This document shows, one piece after another, positions 12,601 through 21,900 of a stretch of DNA of 64,000 nucleotides; position 1 is the first letter of the stretch; each line of letters opens with the position of its first letter. This DNA is from Branchiostoma floridae. Lineage: Eukaryota; Chordata; Leptocardii; Amphioxiformes; Branchiostomatidae. The stretch spans positions 6,619,134 to 6,683,133 of the forward strand of contig NC_049997.1 in NCBI RefSeq assembly GCF_000003815.2, in the 5' to 3' direction. The notes beneath the pieces are model-generated. The model saw only the letters and a program-made list of their open reading frames with translations, ran no database searches and was not told the DNA's origin. A program made the position numbers and the translations under genes.

Positions 12601-14306
12601 TCTCCTATATTCTATCAACAAGTACTAGTAATAGTGGCTATCAAAAAACATGACAGGGTACACTCTAGCCATCATCAGTAGGGCTGTACCACAGGCGGAG
12701 GCGCTGGGGGGGGGGGGCCTCCACAGGTTGGTTTATTGTTTACGACATCAACAAGTACTAGTAAGAAGGGCTAGTAAGCTTTAAAGCTTTAAACAATACA
12801 ACAAAGGATTTGTCATTTTTCTAACACTTAAATGTGCTGTATACTACTGTAACACACTATTTTATAACAGTACCTTAGTCTATGGCTAACTTTAGATTTC
12901 TAGCCAGTTATACAACAGAGTTTTTATAATTTTGCTGTATACCAGTTACTGTTGTATAAAAGCCTATGGCTAACTTTAAATTTTCAAATAAGTTATACAA
13001 CAGAGGCTTTAATATTTTGTTAGAATTCCAATCTCCCCTCGGTGAATTCAGAATTCTGGATTGCAATCTGTACTGTGACACATATAGTGAAGTAATGTTA
13101 TAATTTTATTTGTAACATTGTTTTTGTTATATTTTGTTGAAAAGTAAAATATAATGGCATAACTGACAGTTTTCCCACTTCTTTTATCACCTGACAGAAA
13201 AACCTGCCACTGCCACCACTAAAACAGCCAGTACAAAATCCCCAGAGGTTAACGTTATACCCGAGGAAAGGATGTTCACAGAGAAGCAGCAAGAAACCAC
13301 TACAACAAAATCCGAGGTCAAACTGACCACCGAACAGCCTGGTACTGTTGCACAACCACATACAAATGCCACAGAACAACCCGGTACACCACAACAGACA
13401 ACAGCTGCTGGAGGACAACCAAACCTCGGCTCGGAACAACCGACCACTGAACAACATGTTCCCGATACAGAACAACAGACAAAGCCTGCAACTAAACAGC
13501 CTAACCCTGGTACAGAACAACAACAACAGATGTCAACCAAGCCTTCTTCCCAACTGACCACTGTTACCAAAACCACCACCACACCGAAGACACAGTCAAC
13601 TCAAACCTTCACACAGAAGCAAACCACTAAAACTACCACCACTTCTGTTGTTGGTAAGACAACAGGGAAAGTTGAAGAGGCCTTGCAAACTACGCAAGCA
13701 AGCAAAACACCAGAAGTAGCCATACAGGAAATCAAGCAAACCACACCATCTATTGCAGCTTCTACGCAAAAGCCAACAACCAAGGTCCAAACCGTGCCAC
13801 CTACAAATCCACCGCCAACCGAGAAACCTTCTCCGAGCCCTGTACCAAGTACTAAACCAACCACCACTACATCCAAGCAAACGCAGGCTGTTACAACCAA
13901 GGCCAACCCTGTTCCTGAAGCCACAGCAGCTCAGACAAAAGCCAGCAGCACCGGTAAGACCCCCGATGTCACAGCAGCAGAAACACAGCCTCCTACAGCC
14001 CCTACATCAAAACCTGCAGCAGCTACAACAAAAAAGTTGATGCCAGAAAGCACAGCAAAAGAAGACCACGCTGTTACTCCAGCTAGCCTGGGCTCCATAG
14101 GCCCGCAAGTCGACCACAGAAATGAGTCATTGTCCGCGGCTGACAAGTTGGGAAAGTCGTCTTATGGTTCCCTCATCGTGGCCATGTGCTTTGGACTGCT
14201 GTTTCTGTTCGCAGTCATCGTTGTTGTCGGAAAGAGGTGGTATGAAAGCTGGCAGAGAAGGCACTACTCGAAAATTGACTATTTAATCAACGGCATGTAC
14301 AACTAA
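6459..14306 (+). CDS. MANSC1-like: MANSC-domain type I membrane protein, MANSC1-like, three coding exons
   Basis: The coding exons are 6459-6678, 10952-11119 and 13198-14306, all joined in phase 1, for a 498-residue product. Residues 1-20 are a signal peptide (PPVLLLLLAIIGAATA). About 28-110 form a MANSC domain with cysteines in the contexts QCS, DCSHSCC, QCS, NCYHINC and ACVY. About 130-450 are Thr/Pro/Gln-rich and mucin-like, so heavy O-glycosylation is likely. A ~20-residue transmembrane helix (LIVAMCFGLLFLFAVIVVVG) at about 455-474 is followed by a short basic tail ending KIDYLINGMYN. From memory, human MANSC1 has the same layout and a YLING-type C-terminus. The function of the family is poorly known; MANSC domains also occur in HAI-1 and LRP11. 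The start at 6459 is chosen as the last in-frame signal sequence; copies 4 and 5 (6141, 6300) are in frame upstream and could extend it. An upstream non-coding exon is implied by the acceptor before the ATG. Confidence 0.85.
6701..6942. repeat. tandem duplication with hairpin, in MANSC intron 1
   Basis: A ~100-bp block beginning ACAAATATTAGATATCTCAC occurs at about 6701 and again at about 6840. Each copy contains the palindrome GACCTAGT...ACTAGGTC. It lies directly next to the 3' tail of the RTE-type LINE. Confidence 0.8.
6943..9756 (-). mobile_element. RTE-type non-LTR retrotransposon, 5'-truncated, antisense in MANSC intron 1
   Basis: One long minus-strand frame covers nearly the whole element and ends in a GTGAGTGAGTGAG simple-repeat tail (6943-6960), as RTE elements often do. 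The 5' end is lost inside the endonuclease domain near 9756. It is inserted antisense to the host gene, between coding exons 1 and 2. Confidence 0.85.
6960..9756 (-). pseudogene. RTE-like endonuclease/reverse transcriptase, single nonsense mutation
   Basis: Reading leftwards, the protein has: the C-terminal part of an APE-type endonuclease (FLSVYAPQ, GDWNGHVG, QIDYIL, HQLLVCDF); a linker; a reverse transcriptase core (GKAVGPSGINAEMLK, PLYKGKG-like LSLYKGKGEALDRGNYRG, FVDLEKAFDRVPR, HQGSVLSPLLF, LLYADDLVI); a PHD/zinc-knuckle-like block (CAVCRSG...CTVCNFWVHKRCCG...CPRC); and a conserved tail (FCYLGDML, HGSETWAPT, RRLRWFGHVERS). The only lesion in the retained part is an in-frame TAG at 7959-7961, two codons before YADD. 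The insertion is therefore fairly young. The RTE clade is assigned from family resemblance. Confidence 0.85.
9757..10011. other. intron 1 spacer between two LINE insertions
   Basis: No gene or repeat recognised; a GAAT simple repeat begins at its right edge. Confidence 0.4.
10012..10690 (-). mobile_element. CR1-like LINE 3' fragment
   Basis: The minus strand reads ...KLHIETGRHNRTPLEQRICRYCNLDK...DDHHFIVECSLYKKERAELY and ends in a (CATT)n tail beside CTTTATTGTACATTC. It has the same tail motif and 3' end as the fragment at 1010-3617, so it is the same LINE group, heavily 5'-truncated. Confidence 0.75.
10952..11119 (+). CDS. MANSC1-like: MANSC gene exon 2: second half of MANSC domain
   Basis: Acceptor TCTGTTTTCCAG, donor ACAG|GTTGGT; 168 nt, phase 1 at both ends. 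It encodes GQCSVAVYHNDRNMDNCYHI, then NCPDPQACVYQDLAGY, the most diagnostic MANSC block (compare NCYLFNCPSP-type sequences in the family), then ISRAVPQAEALGGTST. Confidence 0.9.
11185..12726 (+). repeat. six decayed tandem copies of MANSC exon 2 (3' half) with hairpins
   Basis: Exon-2-like stretches end at about 11350 (stop TAG inside), 11695 (open, longest), 12050 (frameshifted), 12269 (deletion and G-run), 12498 and 12726 (G-run), each followed by a GTTGG- or GTTTG-type donor. Most lack the part with NCYHINC and have no proper acceptor. Four intervening spacers carry a strong inverted repeat, TATAGGAGAATTCT...AGAATTCTCCTATA (near 11190, 12120, 12345 and 12565), which would form a hairpin. 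Poly-G expansion (up to 13 G) marks several copies. These look like dead copies from local tandem duplication. Confidence 0.85.
12780..13197 (+). other. 3' part of MANSC intron 2
   Basis: AT-rich intron with a repeated word GCCTATGGCTAACTTTA/GTCTATGGCTAACTTTA (about 12878 and 12963). It ends in the acceptor TATCACCTGACAG before exon 3. Confidence 0.6.
13198..14306 (+). CDS. MANSC1-like: MANSC gene exon 3: mucin-like stalk, TM helix, cytoplasmic tail
   Basis: Starts in phase 1 after CTGACAG and ends with TAA at 14304-14306. The first ~300 residues are Thr/Pro/Gln/Lys-rich with recurring TEQPGT, TTTTK and TKPTT words. A single hydrophobic helix and a 24-residue tail KRWYESW...YLINGMYN follow. 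The long antisense open frames here are an effect of the Thr/Pro codon bias. Confidence 0.9.
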
Positions 14307-14529
14307 GCTTCAGGACTGACACATCAAAAAACTTCTCTTTTTAATTATGTTCCATAGACAATGGTCTATGTAAAGCATAATTTGTAGTCAATATGTTCTA
14401 CTTGTACATGTACATGTTTTCAGTTTCAAAAGATGTAGATGTTTGTTTGCAAGTTGCAAAATTTGTCTCTCTTACTACTTATAATCAGAAGTGTGTATAT
14501 GATAGCAAAGATAACAATGTTAAACATGT

Positions 14530-14535
14530 AATAAA
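14530..14535 (+). terminator. candidate poly(A) signal, proximal
   Basis: AATAAA about 225 nt after the MANSC stop codon. It would give a short 3' UTR. Confidence 0.45.
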
Positions 14536-14809
14536 GTGCCTAAATAATACAGTATATATTTATGAAATTTTATCATGACATTTGGATTTGCCTTGCAAGA
14601 ATACAGAATGTACTTATGTCACTACAAGATGATGTAAACAAGATGCCCATGACAAAAAAAAAATTTCTACGATTCAATCATAATTTTTGACTGAAAAGTG
14701 ATTGTTTTGCATCAATTTGAAAATAGTGTGTGCCAAGCAAGATGATAGAGCAATGCATTAAGATAGACCCTTTTGTTGTTTCACTTTCAATAGATTTTCT
14801 TATCTACTA

Positions 14810-15174
14810 AGGCCACACCAATTTAATTTCTTGGTTCACGGATTCGCTCGCTCCTATTTTTTGGAAAAAAAAAATGAAAATAAAAATTACCACTCAGCAA
14901 ATTTTCACCATTAATGAAACCATTCACCAACTTTCTGGTGTAGCAAACATAAAGACTGACACTACTTTTGTAATTTTCAATGAACAGGTGCTGTTTCTGT
15001 ACAGTAATAGTGTTTTTGTACTTTTTTCAAGATGAAAACTTTTTATTCTTTATGTTTTGGATTAGCCCTTACCTTTACCCCAACCATTTTACAATTTTTA
15101 TTTTTATTTCGCCCTTTCGCTCCATATTTTTTATGAAAAAATCCGTGAACCAAGAAATTGAATTGATGTGGCCT
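14810..15174. mobile_element. MITE, 365 bp
   Basis: Inverted ends AGGCCACACCAATTTAATTT (left) and AATTGATGTGGCCT (right), both followed inward by TCTTGGTTCACGGAT or its complement. No ORF of note. It lies in the 3' flank or UTR of the MANSC gene. Confidence 0.85.
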
Positions 15175-15240
15175 AAAGAAAAAAAAAGACTTATCTACAT
15201 AACCTGTAACATTCTAGGGTGCTTTGTAGTGCCGAATTTG

Positions 15241-15417
15241 TACAGTAGAAGCCAGTTAATTGCACGATGGATACCTGCACACTTCTGCTAATTGCACCGA
15301 ATCCCAAAGTCCCGTGGTGGTGCGGTCCTGCTAGATAACTTTGCTCAGTGCACCACCTGGATATTTGCACGAAATGCACTGGCAAATGAGGTGTGCAATT
15401 AGACGGCTTCTACTGTA
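15241..15417. mobile_element. MITE, 177 bp, second copy of the 140-317 family
   Basis: TACAGTAGAAGCC at the left and GGCTTCTACTGTA at the right. The interior matches the reverse complement of 140-317 (CACCTCATTTGCCAG, GGTGGTGCA). Confidence 0.85.
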
Positions 15418-16527
15418 TCAGAGAATTTGGAACCCTTATGTTAAATTTTTGTTGATGAAATAACCTGTGACTGCCTTTAATTTCGAATTAAAGCTGGATA
15501 AATTATATAAAACCTTCCTGTATGTATTTTCAAGCCTTTGTGTGTTTTAGATGGTTCTGAAAATACTGTACTTGCATTAAGTACAATGTACTTAGCAAAT
15601 GACTCTAGTCACCTAACAGCAAAAAGGAAAAATGTCTTCCATAGAAATGTGTTACTAGTTTGACTGCAAGTGTAGTTTTGAGTGGACAAAGTAAAATATT
15701 TTTGAGTCAGTGTTTTTAAGGTTGGAATTTTTTCAATACAATGAAGTGACAACATAGAGACAACATGTGAACAAGTCAATTATAGTTGAAATCTATACTT
15801 TTGCCATATATTGGTAATGAAGACTGATGTATGCATATTTTTATAGGCTTTGTGATTATATCATCTTGCAAACAAGAAAGAATGTAGATATTTTGTGGCA
15901 ATAATTTTTGAAGCTGTATCTTGTAAAATGAATACTGGAAATGATACATATTTTCCCAATCAAGCTACTGCGCAGTTGATGCAGTTTATACCCATGCCAA
16001 CAGTGCCTTACTACAATGTTGTCTGGTCCACCTGCTTCTCATTCAAGTTCTATGCTGATCTACATTGAAATTTTGTCAAACTGCATGGAATTGGAATGGT
16101 TTCATTTTCAAGCACTATTTTGAGTGTTGAGCAGCAAACTAACTTAGTTTTACTTTCATTAATATACAATACAATACTGGTACTTCTTTTCTACTGAAGT
16201 TTACACATTCAAATTTGTCGAGAAACAATATCAATAATGTTCCATCATTTCAACATTCAATCAAACTGATTTTATGTTCTGTTGCAATGTATTTTATGTA
16301 AATCAGCCCAATATTCTGTAAAGCAATGTACTGAATTGCTGATATTATGTACTTACTGATGCATGTATAATGTTGCTGTATAGAGTTTTAAAATGATATT
16401 ATTTACATGACAAATATGTCTATATCTTGATGTCATAGAGTCTTACAACTGTATGCTATAAAGAAATGATAATCAGACATTTAAATGTGCCTACGTAACA
16501 ATACCTAATCAGCAAAAAAAATGCAGC
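15418..16527 (+). other. 3' flank or long 3' UTR of the MANSC gene
   Basis: AT-rich, no open frame, ends at the distal poly(A) signal. It is consistent with a long 3' UTR but unproven. Confidence 0.4.
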
Positions 16528-16533
16528 AATAAA
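16528..16533 (+). terminator. candidate poly(A) signal, distal
   Basis: AATAAA followed within 30 nt by a TG-rich element (CTGTGTGTGTTTC), the usual arrangement of a strong cleavage/polyadenylation site. Confidence 0.55.
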
Positions 16534-17730
16534 GCTGCTTAACATTTGCTTAAGTCTGTGTGTGTTTCTTCCAAAGTACTCTTGTTGTCTCTTTTTAGAA
16601 TCTAAGAAATCCTGACCTAAATATGGACCTTATAGAACTTCCTAAGTCAGTAAATTTGAATACAATTACTATACTTCTTTTTTTTTTAGGATAAATACCA
16701 ATATTGCCAAATCTTAACTATTAGAAAGAACATCCTGTCATCAGTGCCAAAACTTCAGAAATTGTCTTACTGACAGAAAAACCCAGTCAATATAGAACGT
16801 TGTTATACCAAAATAGTCTTATTGACTGGAACGCTCTTTCTATTGTGCCAAAAATCCTTATTCTAATTGACAGGAACATCCTGTCAATAGTACCAAGACA
16901 TTCTTATTTACAGAAACACCCCATCAATAGCCACGAAATTTGGTCAATTTCCTACTGTTACTCTTACTATAGCAGCCCAAGGACTCTGAAAAGACTAAGA
17001 TCTCTGATACGTTTCTATTTTTGCTTGTTTGAACCTTTGTTTATTCATGAAAGCTCAAATCGGCCTACAGGTCACTTTTCATTGAGGTCACGAAGGATTA
17101 GAGACAAGGGTCAGACAAAGTATATAACAGAGATACAATTTACATCGAGTTAAGTCCTTATGAGTCTTATAAATTTCTATAAAATCGACCGTCATCATAA
17201 GAAGTCTGAGCCGTAAGAGAATCATATGACAGTAAACAAATTCTGTGCTGAAGGTTGACACGCATTTTCGGTCAAAGGTCTACATTGTTAACAGGTAAAG
17301 GTACAAATCGCCAGGTGTATTGTCGAGCACACCTTTTGTGTGGAAAGATCCTCAAGGGCCTTCTTAAGTGCGAGTTTACCTGTTGAGCGAGAGTTAAGGT
17401 TGGACGTGCTCCCGAAACAGCATGGGGAGAAGGTTGAGCTTGTGGGCGTGTGTTGTCCTCGCTGCCAACATTTGCGGATGGGAAGATAACATAAAAGAAT
17501 GGACAGGAATGACATTATATTGAATGTTTATAAAATGTCCTCGCACTAAGTCGTGGGTGATCTTCAACGTTTCAACCTTAGGCTCTCTAATGCCATTGCG
17601 AAGTACCTGTCTCTACCCTTTTATTTATTCATTTGAACTTCACCTTTTTACTATTAGGAAAACTCCCTTCCACGGCAGACTAGGCCCTTCCCAGGCACTT
17701 GAGAAACTTAGTCAACGTTAAAAATCGCGA
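16534..17730. other. intergenic, with degenerate ~65-bp repeat
   Basis: At about 16715-16930 the words CAGGAACATCCTGTCAATAG, ACCAAAATAGTCTTATTGAC and similar recur three to four times. Otherwise nothing recognised. Confidence 0.45.
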
Positions 17731-17739
17731 TCCTCATAA

Positions 17740-17791
17740 TATAAAAGCCAGCCCCGCTAGAGTCTTCGAAAGAGGCCGCAATCATTCAGGT
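17740..17791 (+). promoter_or_regulatory. possible TATA promoter with short non-coding exon
   Basis: TATAAAA at 17740-17746, in GC-richer surroundings, is followed about 45 nt later by CATTCAG|GTGAGA, a good splice donor. It could be a leader exon of the large downstream gene. This is pattern-based only. Confidence 0.25.
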
Positions 17792-18051
17792 GAGATGAGA
17801 TACATTAGCAAGACATATAAGAAAAACTGACAAAATATTAGTCTGTGTAACACAAACTCCGCTGTGGGCCGGCGGATGTTTGGCGGGCTGCTATAAGCGA
17901 GATTTAGTCAGGCTAACAAAATATTAAGGCTGAAAAAAACGCCTTTAAACGTCAAAAACCAAGCCAGCGGCCTGACATCTGCTTGAAGAGGACTCCTAAG
18001 GCACTCCAGATCTGTCCCTATCACGGCATCTATATAATTTAGCATGGTCAA

Positions 18052-18332
18052 NNNNNNNNNNNNNNNNNNNNNNNNNNNNNNNNNNNNNNNNNNNNNNNNN
18101 NNNNNNNNNNNNNNNNNNNNNNNNNNNNNNNNNNNNNNNNNNNNNNNNNNNNNNNNNNNNNNNNNNNNNNNNNNNNNNNNNNNNNNNNNNNNNNNNNNNN
18201 NNNNNNNNNNNNNNNNNNNNNNNNNNNNNNNNNNNNNNNNNNNNNNNNNNNNNNNNNNNNNNNNNNNNNNNNNNNNNNNNNNNNNNNNNNNNNNNNNNNN
18301 NNNNNNNNNNNNNNNNNNNNNNNNNNNNNNNN
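18052..18332. other. assembly gap (281 N)
   Basis: Unsequenced. Frames spanning it are meaningless. Confidence 1.
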
Positions 18333-18830
18333 GGTTTGGATAATGGTCCTACTCTGCCGGCTGACTACCCTAGCGTACTATTGACTCTATTTGTCCAATT
18401 TCGACAATTAGACCACCGAACCACGGAGCCTGGTAGAGGCTAGGAAAGACTGTGACCCTTTTCTCACATATACCGTTTTCTGTCGTCATACTGTGGGGAA
18501 GTTCTGTTGAAAATATCACAATCTTCCTCAACAACATCTAACTTGGAGAGTATCCGACACACATATAGAGATTAGAGTAGGGTTGGCCTAACCTGGAAAC
18601 CAGTCTCCTTGTGGCACGGCCTACCGTAGTTAGTGCAGGCTATCTACGGGGCCAGTGCAGTTCTCAGCCGCCGGGGTAATTGTTCACACCCGGTAAGATT
18701 TTCACGCGGTTAGACCAAGGTAAATTGTATCACCGGCATAGTCTAACCCCGTTAAGGAAGATTGCGAAACAAATTCATTTTCAGTCCTTCCCGTTTTCGC
18801 ACCGAGGCACACCGTATTTGTTTCAGTCTG
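18333..18830. other. intergenic, nothing recognised
   Basis: GC-moderate unique-looking DNA between the gap and a microsatellite; no gene found. Confidence 0.4.
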
Positions 18831-18893
18831 TGTGTTTGTGTGTTTGTTTGTTTGGTTGATTGGTTGGTTGGTTGTTTGTTTGTTTGTTTGCTT
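18831..18893. repeat. GTTT/GGTT microsatellite
   Basis: Runs of GTGT, GTTT and GGTT just before the first unit of the 1-kb array. Confidence 0.9.
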
Positions 18894-18959
18894 GTATTGG
18901 CGTGTGTCACCAGTAATTTCGATATCGTGCAGTGACAGTGTGCGGTGTGTGTGTGTCCG

Positions 18960-21900
18960 GTCCCACGATTGCTGCTGCATGATGGGAAGGTTGGCTTGTC
19001 CCGGCCATGTCTATGGTTGCCATGACAGGAAAACGCATATATATGCAGAACTAGCGACGAATTCATGATAAGGAATGAAAGAAGAAATTCACGAAAACTC
19101 TAAATATCAATTCTCGTATATAGTTTTAAGAGGGTTTTTAAATTTTTTTTTCAACATTCTGTAATGTTTTTCTTCAGCAAGTCTTTTGTAGTTAAATATT
19201 TGAAGTAGAATATTTTAGTTTGGGGCTGAATAAAATTTTGTTTCAACAGAAGAAGCAAAAGGCGATACCCAAGAGCGAGAGGAGCGATAAAACGGAGAAA
19301 CACAAAAGAGACTTATACATATTTCATGATGTCTATAGCAGTTATCCATTCTGTTAGAAGATCTGCGACAACACCTACCAAACACCATTGTACTCTTCTC
19401 CAAGTTTACGACTTATTTTGGAACATCGTCATAACAACGTACAAAACATGTACGCAAAGCGACGGAACCTTAAATGACCTTAACAACGAACCAGGGACGC
19501 GCTGTTTTTCTTTTCGAACCGAAGACAGATAAACATTTGCGCATGCGTCTTCACCGGACGCACACACGCGCGTTTATCTGAGCGGACTGCAGTGAGACAA
19601 CAACGTCTTGACAGGACCGAAGAACACGTAATCAGGTAATTCTGGACGGACGTTAGACATTATCAAACATATTGGCTTCGCCAGCAAAACCGAAAAACTA
19701 TTGTCCCAGGCGAGCGAGAACCGAGGCAACAGGTGTGCGTGTGGTCACACCAAGCCAAGGAGACTGTTGTTCAGTGTATTGTCGGTCCTTTTTTCGAAAT
19801 CGCACGCGCACTTGAAATTGTCCGCTCGTCTTTTGTACCGTGGGTGATTTGCAAACGTCTTGACCCTCCTGTGGGGAAGATTTTCGGAGTCCATGCCTTT
19901 TAAATGCACTGCGATAGAAGGAAAAAGATTCAAAAGAACGAGAACAGGTCACGTGTCCGGACCAACGATTACTGTGGCATGATGGGAAGGTTGGCTTGTC
20001 CCGGCCATGTCTATGGTTGCCATGACAGGAAAACGCATACATATGCAGAACTAGCGACGAATTCATGATAAGGAATGAAAGAAGAAATTCACGAAAACTC
20101 TAAATATCAATTCTTGTATATAATTTTAAGAGGGTTTTAAATTTTTTTCAAAATTCTGTAATGTTTTTCTTCAGCAAGTCTTTTGTAGTTAAATATTTGA
20201 AGTAGAATATTTCAGTTTGGGGCTGAATAAAATTTTGTTGCAACAGAAGAAGCAAAAGGCGTTACCCCAGAGCGAGAGGAGCGATAAAACGGAGAAACAT
20301 GAAAGAGACTTATACATATTTCATGATGTCTATAGAAGTTATCCATTCTGTTAGAAGACCTGCGACAACACCTACCAAACACCATTGTACTCTTCTCCAA
20401 GTTTACGACTTATTTTGGAACGTCGTCATGACAACGGGCAAAATATGTACGCAAAGCGACGGAACCTTAAATGAACTTAACTATGAACCAAGGACGCGCT
20501 GTTTTTTTCTTTTCGAACCGAAGACAGATAAACATTTGCGCATGCGTCTTCACCGGGCGCACACACGCGCGTTGATCTGAGCGGACTGCAGTGAGACAAC
20601 AACGTCTTGACATGACCGAAGAACACATGTTCAGGTTTTTCTGTACGGACTTAAGACATTATCAAACGTCTTGGCTTCGTAGAAAAACCGAAAAACTATT
20701 ATCCCAGGCGAGCTCGATCGAGGCAACAGGTGTGCGTGTGGTCACACCAAGCCAAGGAGACTGTTGTTCTTCGTATTTTGGTCCTTTTTTCTAAATCGCA
20801 CACGCACATGAAATTGTCCGCTCGTCTTTTGTACCGTGGATGATTTGCAAACGTCTTTACCCTCCTGTGGGGAAGATTTTCGGAGTCCATGCCTTTTAAA
20901 TGTACTGCGTTAGAAGGAAAACGATTCAAGAGAACGAGAACAGGTCACGTGTCCGGACCGACGATTACTGTCGCATGATTGGAAGGTTGGCATGTCCCGG
21001 CCATGTCTATGGTTGCCATGACAGGAAAACTGATATGAAGAACTAGCGACGAATTCATGATATAATGAAGAAAAGAATCAATTCATGAAAACTCTAAATA
21101 TCAATTCTCGTATATATCAGGGTGTTTTTTTTTTCAAAGTTCTGTAATGTTTTTCTTCAGCAAGTCTTTTGTAGTTAAATATTTGAAGTAGAATATTTTA
21201 GTTTGGGGCTGAATGAAATTTTGTTTCAACAGAAGAAGCAAAAGGCGTTACCCCAGAGCGAGAGGGGCGATAAAACGGAGAACATGAAAGAGACTTATAC
21301 ATATTTCATGATGTCTATAGCAGTTATCCATTCTGTTAGAAGATCTGCGAGAACACCTACCAAACACCATTGTACTCTTCTCCAACTTTACGACTTATTT
21401 TTGAACATCGTCATAACAACGGTCAAAACATGTACGCAAAGCGACGGAACCTTAAATGAACTTAACTACGAACCAAGGACGCACTGTTTTTCTTTTCGAA
21501 CCGAAGACAGATGAACATTTGCGCATGCGTCTTCACCGGACGCACACACGCGCGTTTATTTCAGTGACTGCAGTGAGACACCAACGTCTTGACAGGACCG
21601 AAGAACACGTACTCTGTTTTTTATGGAGGTACTTAAGACATTATCAAACGTCTTGGCTTCGCCAGCAAAACCGAAAAACTATTGTCCCAGGCGAGTTCGA
21701 TCGGGGCATGCCTTTTAAAGTCCATGCCTTTTAAATGTCCTGCGTTAGAAGGAAAAAGATTCAAAAGAACGAGAACAGGTCACGTGTCCGGACCGACGAT
21801 TACTGTCGCATGATGGGAAGGTTGGCTTGTCCCGGCCATGTCTATGGTTGCCATGACAGGAAAACGCATACATATGCAGAACTAGCGACGAATTCATGAT

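Noticed and set aside
13098-14146. Cys/Val-rich minus-strand frames
   Set aside because: Antisense of the Thr/Pro/Gln-rich stalk exon; codon-bias artefact.
14980-15291. 103-codon plus-strand frame across the MITE at 14810-15174
   Set aside because: Runs from unique DNA through MITE sequence into the next MITE; no domain, composition of AT-rich DNA.
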